Positions 15,719 through 24,234 of a DNA stretch of 64,000 bases are shown one piece after another. Source of the DNA: Methanocella arvoryzae MRE50 (lineage in GTDB: Archaea; Halobacteriota; Methanocellia; Methanocellales; Methanocellaceae); contig NC_009464.1 of NCBI RefSeq assembly GCF_000063445.1, positions 682,001 through 746,000 of the forward strand. The letters are read 5' to 3'. The translations under genes and the position numbers were made by a program. Below the pieces are notes generated by a model, which was not told the DNA's origin, searched no databases, and was given only the letters and a program-made list of their open reading frames with translations. Every line of letters starts with the position of its first letter. Within the stretch, counting starts at the first letter, position 1.

Positions 15719-16459
15719 CGCATCGATGCAGGACCGCACGTCGTCGTTGAACGGTTCGGCGATCAGCACTTCGTTGAGCAGTTTCAGGCCTTCGGTGCGC
15801 AGGCATTGATCCTGGCTGAGGCTGAGTGCCATGCCCAGGCTTATCCGGGCATCCATGCTCTCAGGATCGATGCCGAGGGCAGTCCTGAACTCGGCGATGG
15901 CGTTTACCAGGTGCTCTTCGTTAATGTGGGCTTCGTCAGACCGGGCCAGTTCGAGCAGCGCCTGGCCAAGGCCGCAATGATAGTCAGAATAGTCAGGATC
16001 TATAGCCACGGCTTCCCGGAACGAATCGATCGCCTCGAGTAGGTTCCCGCATGCCATCAGGCTGCGGCCGATGGCACAGTAGACGTCACCGAGGGCGCAC
16101 CTGGACTCATAGTCCTCGGGATTCAGGCGAATAGCTTCGCAGAGCTCCTTATACGCATCGTTATACTCGCAGTTTTTCAGCAGCGCGACCCCGAGATTGT
16201 AGTGGTAGAAGCCTTCGGCAGGGTTGAGCCGGATAGCTTCCCGGTATTCATGGATGGCGTCGGACAGAAACCCGTTCAGTTCCAGGATCGTGCCATTTGT
16301 ATAGTGATACATCTCGAGGACCGTATTCAAATCGCACTCCTCGATGCTCTTCAGGGCATAGTCCGTCTCTTCGCCCGGATCCCCCGAAAAGTCAGCGGCT
16401 GCGAGACCGGAGTTTTGATCGCTTTCATGAGTAGAGTTGTCCCTGGCCCACATACGCAT
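15692..16459 (-). CDS. TPR-repeat protein
   Basis: 255 residues. At least four 34-residue TPR units are visible, each ending in the A-I-R-L-N-P / A-V-A-I-D-P type turn: ETAIHEY-like region at about 65-80 (AIHEYREAIRLNPAEG), KELCEAIRLNPED, AIDSFREAVAIDPDYS and AIAEFRTALGIDPESM. The first 45 residues are acidic and probably disordered. TPR arrays mediate protein contacts; the partner is unknown. The 3' end runs into the 23-bp tandem array, and the last residues (TAGSHTA) are encoded by degenerate repeat units. Confidence 0.8.
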   Translation of the reverse strand: MRMWARDNSTHESDQNSGLAAADFSGDPGEETDYALKSIEECDLNTVLEMYHYTNGTILELNGFLSDAIHEYREAIRLNPAEGFYHYNLGVALLKNCEYNDAYKELCEAIRLNPEDYESRCALGDVYCAIGRSLMACGNLLEAIDSFREAVAIDPDYSDYHCGLGQALLELARSDEAHINEEHLVNAIAEFRTALGIDPESMDARISLGMALSLSQDQCLRTEGLKLLNEVLIAEPFNDDVRSCIDALTAGSHTA

Positions 16460-16724
16460 TCACTATAATCATGTACATATCCGACGAAAGATAATACTTC
16501 GCTCATAAATAGCCAATTGGGAATATGTAATTACTATGTTTCAGTTTATTTTTAAAATTAAATATATAGCAGAGCTACGGCTTATTTTTACTGGATTGAA
16601 GCATACTCTTCTCGTATAATACAGTGGAAATACCTGGCAGCCTGAGTTCTCTGGTTTTTAACTGCATGATCTGAAGGGATCGTGGTTCTGTTTGTGTTTC
16701 TGGTGCCATAATCCTTAAATATTT

Positions 16725-16746
16725 TATGCGCTTAAATAAGCGCATA
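16725..16746. repeat. 22-bp palindrome at the transposase start codon
   Basis: TATGCGCTTA, AA, TAAGCGCATA; the last base is the A of the ATG. A related TATGCGCCTA ends at 18274 by the stop codon, so the outer halves could be the element's terminal repeats (9 of 10 bases). As RNA it would mask the start codon. Confidence 0.6.
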
Positions 16747-18275
16747 TGAAGAGTAGTGTGAGGGTTAAACGGATCAACGGTAAGGAGTACCTGTACGAGG
16801 ACACGCCATACTATGATAAGGAGAAAAAACAGATCCGGCATCGCTCACGCTATCTTGGTAAAAACGTTGATGGTAAACCGGTTAAGAAGGTTAAGGCTCC
16901 GAGGAACACGTATCATTACGGTGAGTTTTTACCGTTGCTCGATACGGTGAAGAAACTGGGATTGGAAGAGATCCTCTCCGAGTACCTCAGTGATGAGAAG
17001 GCCAGAATGCTTTTAGCGTTGAGCTTTAACCGGGTGGTCCGTCCCTTGCCGTTCTACCAGGCAGCGTCATGGTATGAGACTACATGGCTCCAGAATGAAT
17101 GGGGACTGGACCTCTCGGGGCCACGGATCAGCGAACTCTTGTCTATGATCGGGGAGAGCAGCATACCAGATAAATTCGCCCGGAGATTGATTGAGAGGGA
17201 TGCACCCCAGGGCTCTTTAATCTATGATATTACCAGCATATCCAGCTACTCCCGGCAGATCGGGTTGTTAGAGCATGGGTATAACCGGGAGCATACCGAC
17301 ACCAGACAAGTGAACATGGGCCTGGTTATAGATAAAGAGAAGACGATACCTCTGCTGTATGACGTCTACCCGGGAAGTATTACAGATGTGTCCACTCTTC
17401 TTAACACTGTTAAGAAGATGAGGGCGATGGGTGTTCAGGATTGTACTCTCATTCTTGACCGGGGGTTCTTCAGCACTGGCAATATCGACGAGCTCATGAA
17501 AAGCACTTTGAAATTCGTGGTTCCGGCCACATATCAACTGAAAACTGTCAAACAACTGGTATCCAAGATGCATCGTAGTATCAATGATCCTAACAATCTT
17601 CACATGTACGGTAAAGAAACCCTGTTCGTTAAAAGCGTAGAGTTGGATGTGGGAGAACACTGTTTGAAAGGCTATTGTTACTATAGTCTACGGAAAGAGC
17701 ATGGCGACGAGGACTCGTTCTACAGGAAGCTGCATGACCTGAAAGCACGCCTGGAACGCTTCGAACTGAAAAAATGGATGAAACCCTACCACGTATTCCA
17801 GGAGACCTGCGCAGGGTACACGCAATACTTCACATGGAAACTGGTTGAGGGACGGTTCCAGGTAAAAATTAAGAAGAATGCTGTGGCTCAACGGGTAAAC
17901 AAGATGGGATTGTACATCCTTTTCACTAATGATACCCTGTCATGGGATGAATGTCTCAGCACATATAAAAGCCGTGACCTGGTCGAAAAAGGATTCGACA
18001 TCCTTAAGAACGACCTGGAAGCCAGACCCCTGAACATACAGAAAGAGAGCACGCTTAAAGGACTCCTGTTCGTAAATTTCCTGAGCCTCATCCTAAAAAT
18101 GAGACTGCTCCGTATGATGAAAGACACCGGCCTCCACGAAAAATACACTATCGACTCATTGCTGTTCGAACTGGAAAAGATCAAGAAAATAGAACTTGAA
18201 GACGGCACCCAGGTGACCACTGAATTGACGAAAAAGCACAAAGAACTCCTGAAACCACTAGGATTATGCGCCTAA
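16746..18275 (+). CDS. IS1634/IS4-like DDE transposase
   Basis: 509 residues. The N-terminal region (RHRSRYLGKNVDGKP) and helical region (KARMLLALSFNRVVRPLPF) precede an RNase H-like catalytic core: first Asp in LIYDITSISS, second in LILDRGFFSTG, and Glu in LVEKGFDILKNDLEARP. This is the IS4-superfamily layout, closest to IS1634. The frame is intact from end to end, so the element may be active or recent. No transposon-typical passenger genes are seen. The ends are not certain: candidate 10-bp inverted repeats lie almost at the start and stop codons. A TTAAATATTTTAT stretch upstream could be the promoter. Confidence 0.85.
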   Translation: MKSSVRVKRINGKEYLYEDTPYYDKEKKQIRHRSRYLGKNVDGKPVKKVKAPRNTYHYGEFLPLLDTVKKLGLEEILSEYLSDEKARMLLALSFNRVVRPLPFYQAASWYETTWLQNEWGLDLSGPRISELLSMIGESSIPDKFARRLIERDAPQGSLIYDITSISSYSRQIGLLEHGYNREHTDTRQVNMGLVIDKEKTIPLLYDVYPGSITDVSTLLNTVKKMRAMGVQDCTLILDRGFFSTGNIDELMKSTLKFVVPATYQLKTVKQLVSKMHRSINDPNNLHMYGKETLFVKSVELDVGEHCLKGYCYYSLRKEHGDEDSFYRKLHDLKARLERFELKKWMKPYHVFQETCAGYTQYFTWKLVEGRFQVKIKKNAVAQRVNKMGLYILFTNDTLSWDECLSTYKSRDLVEKGFDILKNDLEARPLNIQKESTLKGLLFVNFLSLILKMRLLRMMKDTGLHEKYTIDSLLFELEKIKKIELEDGTQVTTELTKKHKELLKPLGLCA

Positions 18276-18363
18276 AACCACGAGAACTCAGGTGGCAGGG
18301 CTTTCCCTCCTCCCCCAGGACGTGCAAAGTTCAGCAGTAAACGTTCCATGAAAAATCTGGGTC

Positions 18364-18620
18364 TGGGAGGTATTGAGAGGTCGTAGAGGAGGTCAGAGAG
18401 GTTCACGGAGTTTAGAGAGGATACGTTCAAGCTGGGAGGTCAGGGAGGTCAGAGAGGTCTGAGAGGAGGTTATGTGAGGTACCCGGAGGTCGGAGAGAAT
18501 TACTTAAAAAATCCTCCCAAACCTTTCCACACTCTCAGACCTCCTCTCTGACCTCTCTACCCTCTCAGCCCTCCCAGCTTGAAAATCCTCCCATACCTCC
18601 CGGGAACTCCCCGACCTCCA
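18364..18620. repeat. Purine-rich/pyrimidine-rich inverted repeat element, copy A
   Basis: The left arm (18364-18496) is nearly all purine, built of GGTCAGAGAGG-like units; the right arm (about 18511-18620) is its pyrimidine counterpart. The best block is TTCAAGCTGGGAGG (18428-18441 area) against CCTCCCAGCTTGAA (about 18570-18584). A related element with the arms in the opposite order is at 38474-38722. No coding sense is seen. Confidence 0.75.
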
Positions 18621-18713
18621 GGAGTTTTTCATCGACTTAACTTGAAAAACCAGTTTTCATGAGGTAAGTGCATAGAGAATTGGGAGGGACTCCTCGCGCT
18701 TTCCCCGGAGAAA

Positions 18714-18728
18714 TTTAATATATAAAAT
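18714..18728 (+). promoter_or_regulatory. TATA region of the second TPR gene
   Basis: TTTAATATATAAAAT lies 22-36 bases before the ATG at 18750, so the mRNA is probably leaderless or nearly so. Confidence 0.5.
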
Positions 18729-18749
18729 ATAGTATATGAATTCTTTGGT

Positions 18750-19316
18750 ATGCCAGCGACAGACTATTTCTCCCGGACATTATCGGCTATCCAGAGCCTG
18801 GTCAGACCACAGGCCGCACATCCCACACGTAATAATGCCGGCGAACTGCGCTATTCCCTCGCTGCGCTGCATTATGAGCAGGGACGGGTGGATGATGCGA
18901 TCAAAGACCTGGAGGCGGCTCTTCACCTGGACAGGAGCCATGCGGATGCCCATTACCTGCTGGCCAGGATCTACGAGGACAGGGGTGACATGGCTGGCGC
19001 AATCCGGGAGTATCGCAGCGCTATCAGGTCAGATCCGGTCCGGCTCATGTATCGCCTTTCTCTGGGCATGGCGCTGGAAAAGACGGGAGATACGAAAGCG
19101 GCGATTAAGGAGTATCATATAGCGATACAGACAGCGCCGTATGACGCGGAGGCCCATTTCAGGCTCGCTGCTGCGCTGGACAGCGTCGGAGCACTGGATG
19201 AGGCGATTCTGGAGTACAAAGAGACGCTCAAGTTAGACCCCTCGATGAAAGACGCTTCCATATGTTACCAGTCCGCCTTAAAACGGCAGAGAACTGTGCA
19301 GAAGAGCAGCAAGTAG
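18750..19316 (+). CDS. TPR-repeat protein
   Basis: 188 residues with four TPR units: RYSLAALHYEQGRVDDAIKD (about 33-52), HYLLARIYEDRGDMAGAIRE, YRLSLGMALEKTGDTKAAIK and FRLAAALDSVGALDEAILEY. The basic tail (KRQRTVQKSSK) is free. It is soluble, with no signal. It shares repeat style with the TPR protein at 15692-16459 on the other side of the transposase but is not a close copy. Function is presumably scaffolding; the partner is unknown. Confidence 0.8.
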   Translation: MPATDYFSRTLSAIQSLVRPQAAHPTRNNAGELRYSLAALHYEQGRVDDAIKDLEAALHLDRSHADAHYLLARIYEDRGDMAGAIREYRSAIRSDPVRLMYRLSLGMALEKTGDTKAAIKEYHIAIQTAPYDAEAHFRLAAALDSVGALDEAILEYKETLKLDPSMKDASICYQSALKRQRTVQKSSK

Positions 19317-19465
19317 CGTTTTTACCCTTACCGGCCGCCGGCGAAAAAGTTAACGGATAGTACCGGATAGTATGTAGAGACCCGGCTGCGCAGCCATTCA
19401 TGACTTATCCCTGTATGGCGCCTGCGACATGCCACACGTATTTCACCACACTGACTAAACCCCGT

Positions 19466-20695
19466 ATGGTAGCGATGGTTTCCGAGAGAGTACAGCTGGC
19501 GATCCTGATAGCGGGGATGTTTTTTCTGAGCCTCGGGTTCAGCGTCATCATGCCCGTATTGCCCTACTATTCTCAGAGCATGGGAGCCTCGGCTTTCGAC
19601 CTCGGCCTGCTTATGGCGTCATATTCTGTCATGCAGCTGATCTTCACTCCTTTTCTGGGCGAGCTTTCGGACCGGGTCGGCCGAAAGCCGGTGTTTCTGA
19701 TCGGCCTCTTCGGCTATGGCGTCTCCTTCCTGATCTACGGCTTTGCCACACAGCTCTGGATGCTGTTTGCCGCCCGCATGATCGGCGGCATCCTGTCCGG
19801 AGGCATATACCCTGCGTCGCTGGCTTATATTGCGGACATAACAAGCCATAAAGAGCGGGGAAGGATCATGGGAATGCTCGGAGCATCGTCCGGCCTCGGC
19901 ATGATTTTCGGCCCTGCCCTGTCCGGAGGCCTCTCCATCTGGGGCCTGACGGTGCCGTTTTTCACCATTGCGGCAGCGTCGTTCGGCTTCGTGGTCCTCG
20001 GGTACCTGCTGCTGGAAGAGTCGAGGTCTGTGGACGTACACCGGATCCGCCCGGGTAAAGTTTCGATCCTTGCTCCCCTGCGCTCGAGGCTCTGGATTTT
20101 GTTCCTGCTTGCGCTGCTCGTCACTCTGCTAATGTCAGGATTTCAGAGCGTCTTTGCCTATTACCTGATGGGCCGTTTCGGAGTGATGGATACACCTTCA
20201 GCCATGCCGGTGCTGGGAACCACGATGATGGTAACTGGGCCCACTATCATGGCTATCATGTTCACAGTCATGGGCATCACTGGCGTCATATGCCAGGGCA
20301 TATTACTGGGCATGACTATTGAGATGATCGGTGAGAGACATACGGTGATCACCGGCATGTTCATAGCCGCTGCCTCGTTCTTCCTGATCCTGGCCGCTAC
20401 GGAGCTTGTTTCACTGATGATGTTCTCGTGCACTCTGGCGCTGGGAACGGGGCTGGTCACCCCGTGCCTGAACTCCCTGGTCTCGAAACGCACCGACGAG
20501 GAACACCAGGGGGCGGCTATGGGAGTGATAGGCTCTTACAACAGCGTCGGCAGAATCGCAGGGCCGCCTCTGGGAGGGCTTTCCTTCGACGTCCACATGG
20601 GCCTGCCGTTCACGATCCTGGGCTTGCTGGCCGGCATGGGCGGGATGGTAGCCATGGCAATAGCCTTACGCCTGCGTAAGCAAGAGCGGAGGTGA
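19466..20695 (+). CDS. MFS drug exporter (DHA1 type)
   Basis: About 409 residues and 12 predicted membrane helices. The MFS signature between helices 2 and 3 is clear (GELSDRVGRKPVFLIG), with a helix-5 motif GASSGLGMIFGPALSG typical of antiporters. Closest in style to the TetA/Bmr multidrug proton antiporters; the substrate cannot be read. The frame extends to an ATG at 19400, but that part (TYPCMAPATCHTYF) is not hydrophobic; ATG 19466 or 19475 is preferred. Confidence 0.85.
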   Translation: MVAMVSERVQLAILIAGMFFLSLGFSVIMPVLPYYSQSMGASAFDLGLLMASYSVMQLIFTPFLGELSDRVGRKPVFLIGLFGYGVSFLIYGFATQLWMLFAARMIGGILSGGIYPASLAYIADITSHKERGRIMGMLGASSGLGMIFGPALSGGLSIWGLTVPFFTIAAASFGFVVLGYLLLEESRSVDVHRIRPGKVSILAPLRSRLWILFLLALLVTLLMSGFQSVFAYYLMGRFGVMDTPSAMPVLGTTMMVTGPTIMAIMFTVMGITGVICQGILLGMTIEMIGERHTVITGMFIAAASFFLILAATELVSLMMFSCTLALGTGLVTPCLNSLVSKRTDEEHQGAAMGVIGSYNSVGRIAGPPLGGLSFDVHMGLPFTILGLLAGMGGMVAMAIALRLRKQERR

Positions 20696-20814
20696 CCGGA
20701 GAAAATATTTATGGCTTCCCGGCACTGTGGTTTTTGCAAGAAAAGACTACGGCAGGAATCGTAGCTTAAGTAACGCTTATAGGTATATAAATCATAATTA
20801 TGCATGGTGAAAGA

Positions 20815-21297
20815 ATGGATAAGTTCATGATAATTACACTCACAGTGACTGCCTTGCTGCTCGTTGTGGCAGGCGGAGCAATCGTCTACTCATCGTCTGC
20901 CGGCGAAGTCGTCAACACATCAGGAGATGCAATGAAGATCGCAGAGAAGTTCATATCTACAGAGGCTACATTCAAGTTCGACGGCATGCCTGACACACTG
21001 ACCTTCAAGCCTGCAGTCGCTAAGACTCCCGATACTTACGAGATCATCGTAGAGTTCACCAGCAGGAGCGCTGGATTTGGTGACCGGAGCGACATGATGA
21101 CAGCCCAGGTACTCACGCCGCATGAGGCAGTGATCACGGTAGAGAAGGGCGTAGTAATTTCGGCTGTCATGGATGGCCAGTGGGACATGCTGACCCAGAA
21201 AGCTATAGAGAGTCCTGCCACTATGCCACGGCTCGAGGGTAACACAGTCATCCCCACTGTGCAGGACGATGGCACAGGTAACCAGCCTCAGCTATAA
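20815..21297 (+). CDS. Membrane-anchored hypothetical protein
   Basis: 160 residues. One N-terminal helix (MIITLTVTALLLVVAGGAIV) anchors an outside domain of about 130 residues with beta-strand character (FEIIVEFTS-like, QVLTPHEAVITVEKGVVISA). No known domain is recognised, though an anchored small beta domain of PepSY or DUF type is possible. GGTGAAAGA precedes the ATG and a TATA sequence (GGTATATAAAT, about 20782-20792) lies 25-30 bases upstream. A terminator follows, so it is a single-gene unit. Confidence 0.65.
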   Translation: MDKFMIITLTVTALLLVVAGGAIVYSSSAGEVVNTSGDAMKIAEKFISTEATFKFDGMPDTLTFKPAVAKTPDTYEIIVEFTSRSAGFGDRSDMMTAQVLTPHEAVITVEKGVVISAVMDGQWDMLTQKAIESPATMPRLEGNTVIPTVQDDGTGNQPQL

Positions 21298-21300
21298 ATA

Positions 21301-21326
21301 CGGGCCTGAGCGCCCGGCTTCTTTTT
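21301..21326 (+). terminator. Hairpin terminator
   Basis: CGGGC, six-base loop, GCCCG, then a T-rich run (CTTCTTTTT) just after the preceding stop codon. Confidence 0.65.
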
Positions 21327-21375
21327 AACAGATCAGCCCGCCTGGACCAGGTGGCATCAAGAGGATTAGGGAAAG

Positions 21376-21900
21376 CTACTTCGCGTATACCAGCACCAGG
21401 ATAACCCCGGGGCATCCCGGGGCCATCTCTTTATGGTAGAAGGGCACCACCTTGACGCCTTTCGGCAACGGAGATCCGTATGCCTCGAAGAGGGCATCCC
21501 ACCGGGCAGTCAGGTCATGGCCGGGCTGCAATGTCCAGGCCTTTCTGAAGCACTCTACCAGCCATGGCCGGATCTTGTAAAGCACGAGCCCGTCATCGAG
21601 AAACGCCTCCAGTGCCTCATGGGTGATCTCAGTTACGAAATAGATGTGACCATCTACAGTGGCTGCGCTGAAGAGGTCGTTGACCCGCTGGCTAAAGCCG
21701 CCGGTGCACTCCTGGTTACCGTACGCTTCCGCCACGAGCCGGAAAAACCCGAGCGTCTTCATGTTCCGGTAGACCTTGTAGACCTGGCTCAGCCCGCAGT
21801 CGTCTCCAGAACCCCGGTCGTGGCCGCCCGACTCGATGATCTTCCCGACTTCGGCTGCCACGTCTATGTTTACCGCTTTAAGCCTGTGCAGGGGGATCAT
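21376..21900 (-). CDS. Hypothetical protein, last gene of redox operon
   Basis: 174 residues, not recognised. It contains YKVYRNMKTLGFFRLVAEAY, an EITHEALEAFLDDGLVLYKI block and three Cys (DDCGLS, QECTGG, APGCPG). There is no membrane helix. Start ATG 21900 is supported by a GGAAGG ribosome site; the longer frame to 21990 overlaps the upstream gene and reads poorly. It begins 16 bases after the disulfide reductase stop, so it is likely cotranscribed and may be a substrate or partner; that link is inference. Confidence 0.6.
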   Translation of the reverse strand: MIPLHRLKAVNIDVAAEVGKIIESGGHDRGSGDDCGLSQVYKVYRNMKTLGFFRLVAEAYGNQECTGGFSQRVNDLFSAATVDGHIYFVTEITHEALEAFLDDGLVLYKIRPWLVECFRKAWTLQPGHDLTARWDALFEAYGSPLPKGVKVVPFYHKEMAPGCPGVILVLVYAK

Positions 21901-21916
21901 CCGGTTACCTTCCGAC

Positions 21917-22435
21917 CTACATAAACCGCTCAAAGCGATCCTTACTGACCTTGCAGACCGGGCAAACGCCCGGAGGCTCTTCCCTGGCACACAGGTATCC
22001 GCAGACCTTACACCGCCATACCGGATACTTCAGAGAGACGCCAGCCCCGGGAGAGGCTGTTGCAGCCATGGCAGGGGTCACCGAGACTTCCCGGGGCTGC
22101 CTGCGCTCGGGCACCGGAGCCAGCTTCTTTAAGCCCTGGAAAACCTCATCGGAAACGTAGAGCCCGCAGTAGCAGGCGCTGAACTGGGCTAAGTCAGGGT
22201 CGCGGTAATCGCATGGACAGATGATGTCGAGGTCTTCCTCTCGCTGTCCCGTCGCCAGCCTGCACGGGCAGGCGATATAGCCATACCGGCCTTTATTGAT
22301 CAGCAGCCCCTTCACCAGTGCCCTGGTGAAATTCTGGTCAGGGTTCAGGCGATAGCCGCCCCTCTCAGCGTCCCGCAACAGCTGCTCGTGGAAGGCCCGG
22401 ACTTCGGAATCATCCGGTTCTATGTTGCCGGTCAG
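21917..22435 (-). CDS. Ferredoxin:disulfide reductase with rubredoxin domain
   Basis: About 172 residues. Residues 20-95 form an FTR catalytic-subunit domain: ACPCRLA, IICPCDYRD and SACYCGLY supply the Cys set for the 4Fe-4S cluster and redox disulfide. After a 30-residue linker a rubredoxin domain follows (YPVWRCKVCGYLC and PGVCPVCKVSKDRFERF). The same fusion is known as ferredoxin:disulfide reductase in Methanosarcina; it passes ferredoxin electrons to thioredoxin-like proteins. The first standard start in frame is TTG 22378, but sense FTR sequence (DSEVRAFHEQLLRDAE) continues upstream, and CTG 22435 overlaps the previous stop and follows GGGAGGTG, so CTG is proposed. Confidence 0.8.
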   Translation of the reverse strand: MTGNIEPDDSEVRAFHEQLLRDAERGGYRLNPDQNFTRALVKGLLINKGRYGYIACPCRLATGQREEDLDIICPCDYRDPDLAQFSACYCGLYVSDEVFQGLKKLAPVPERRQPREVSVTPAMAATASPGAGVSLKYPVWRCKVCGYLCAREEPPGVCPVCKVSKDRFERFM

Positions 22436-22710
22436 GCCAGCACCTCCCGAATTTCGTCTTCCCGGAAGCCGACGATGACTTTGCTGTTATTGATCACCAG
22501 CGTAGGGAAAGACCGGGATTTGTTCCACCTGGCCATCTCAGCCACGGTCCGGTCGAATTCTGCACCGCTAAGAAGGTCGACGTAGACGTAAGAATATTCT
22601 ACGCCAAGTTCGGTCAGCAGTTCCCGGGTTTTACCGCACCATACACATGTACTCAGCGCGTACAGCACGACTTCGCCGTTTTTCCGGCCTGGGACATGTT
22701 CCATAGACAT
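22432..22710 (-). CDS. Glutaredoxin-like thiol protein
   Basis: 92 residues of the thioredoxin fold. VVLYALSTCVWCGKTRELL carries a C-V-W-C active site at about 22-25; SRSFPTLVINN gives the cis-Pro loop. It is first in an operon with the ferredoxin:disulfide reductase (CTGA-type overlap), so the reductase is its likely electron donor. Unlike classic glutaredoxin (CPYC), the Trp in the motif resembles archaeal small redoxins of the NrdH/glutaredoxin-like group. Start at 22710 or at ATG 22704. Confidence 0.8.
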   Translation of the reverse strand: MSMEHVPGRKNGEVVLYALSTCVWCGKTRELLTELGVEYSYVYVDLLSGAEFDRTVAEMARWNKSRSFPTLVINNSKVIVGFREDEIREVLA

Positions 22711-22864
22711 ATAACTGGAGAATCTCTCGCTCTTGTTATTAATACTTGCTACCCAGGCTCTGGCGTCTGCTCCGCAGATATCCCAAAAAAACAGGCTTTA
22801 GTTGCGATAAATCATCCTACGAGATTTTGCCGGGCAAAGAAAATGATCTTAACGGGTGTTAGAG

Positions 22865-23143
22865 ATGTACAGGGTATACGAGTACGAAGCGACGCGGACT
22901 TGCCCGTCGTGCTACGGCCAGGAGACTGTCCCTGTCGCAGCTTACGTCAACGAGGATACGGGAAAAGAGACTGTGCTGGCAAAGCGGATCCGGTGCGATC
23001 GACATGCGGGCTCTCAGGTGCCCTGCAAGCTTAGCAAACCCATAGGCACGATTATGGAAATCAGAATGGCCAGTGCGGACGCTTACGACTATATGGTCGA
23101 AAAAATCCGCAGTGGATACGGGATATCGTATATCGAGCGGTGA
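22865..23143 (+). CDS. Small protein with C-x-x-C motif
   Basis: About 92 residues, not recognised. RTCPSCYGQE near the start and later single Cys residues (RIRCDRHAG, QVPCKLS) could form a zinc ribbon-like site. It is predicted mixed alpha/beta without membrane segments. GTG 22856 is an alternative start; GGGTG lies before the ATG. It may bind nucleic acid or act as an adaptor; there is no context support. Confidence 0.55.
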   Translation: MYRVYEYEATRTCPSCYGQETVPVAAYVNEDTGKETVLAKRIRCDRHAGSQVPCKLSKPIGTIMEIRMASADAYDYMVEKIRSGYGISYIER

Positions 23144-23337
23144 TCCCGGCCTATGCTGAAGAAGCAGGTAAAACCATGGTATAGAGGTGAGCGGCGGGAT
23201 GATGCCCGCCGCCGGCTACCCAGGTTCTGGCAAGATAGAACGAGCGCACTAACGAGGTCTGCTGAGTACTGCACCCGCCTTATCGAGGCATACACAATTA
23301 AATAAAACTGGCATTATAGTAGATTTGGAGCCCAAAA

Positions 23338-24186
23338 ATGGCAGCAGCAGGCGCCGATACTGAGAGGAGGCAGATCGATTTCAGGGCAGAGGGAGAGGTC
23401 GGAGAATACTTTAAAAAGCTCGTCTTTCCGGCCATCATCGTGCTACTGCTGATACTGCTGCTGGGATACGCCGGATGGACATACGGGTTCCGGTTTCTCA
23501 TACCCAGGCTGATGGCCTCGTCCTTTTTTATCGCAGGCATGCTCATCGGTGCAGTGCTACAGCTGATCCTGCTGATCATCTTTACCCGGTGGCGGTTCTA
23601 CAATCACGTACTTTCCCGCAGCATCAGGGCAAACGAGAAAACCCTGCAGGAAATCGACCGGATAGCCAGAGAAGCTGCAGACAGGCTCGCCATGCGCCCC
23701 CCGGGCGTCTACGTGGTGCAGGATCCGCAAATCAACGCTTATGCGCTGGGGTTCCGCCGCAAGGTGATAGTCCTGAACACCGGGCTTATCGACGTGACCA
23801 GTGATGACGAGCTGAAGTTCATCATCGGCCACGAGCTCGCCCACGTGAAATATGGCTGGTCAGTGCCCGTAAAGATCTTCGGGCTCACGATAAAGCTGCC
23901 ACTGCTGCTCAGCTCTCAGCACAGGGAGTACACCTGTGACAGAGGCGGCCTCATCGCCTGCCGCAACCTGAACGCCGCCATCCTTGTCCTCGCCAGGCTG
24001 GCACTGGGAAAGCGCCTCGCCGATAAAGTCGACATCGAAAGCATGTATAAGGACAAGGATGAGGTCGAAAGAGACCGGATGTCGAAGATTTCGGAGTTCA
24101 TCGCCACCCACCCGCCGATAAAAAACCGGGTTTACCAGCTCAGGCAGTTCCATGAGTCAGAGCTATACCACAAGCTCATACGGTAA
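23338..24186 (+). CDS. M48 family (HtpX-like) membrane metalloprotease
   Basis: 282 residues. Two membrane helices at about 30-50 and 60-83 precede a cytoplasmic-facing protease domain. HELAH (165-169) gives two zinc His and the catalytic Glu; the third ligand Glu is in SQHREYTCDRGG. The block VYVVQDPQINAYALGFRRKVI before the active site is typical of HtpX. Expected role: degrading damaged membrane proteins. The C-terminus (ATHPPIKNRVYQL) matches the family's closing motif. It is monocistronic and convergent with the B-box gene. Confidence 0.85.
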   Translation: MAAAGADTERRQIDFRAEGEVGEYFKKLVFPAIIVLLLILLLGYAGWTYGFRFLIPRLMASSFFIAGMLIGAVLQLILLIIFTRWRFYNHVLSRSIRANEKTLQEIDRIAREAADRLAMRPPGVYVVQDPQINAYALGFRRKVIVLNTGLIDVTSDDELKFIIGHELAHVKYGWSVPVKIFGLTIKLPLLLSSQHREYTCDRGGLIACRNLNAAILVLARLALGKRLADKVDIESMYKDKDEVERDRMSKISEFIATHPPIKNRVYQLRQFHESELYHKLIR

Positions 24187-24234
24187 CAACCACAGCGTCT
24201 AATAGATTGGGCAAGCGAAAAAGAAAAAGGAGTG

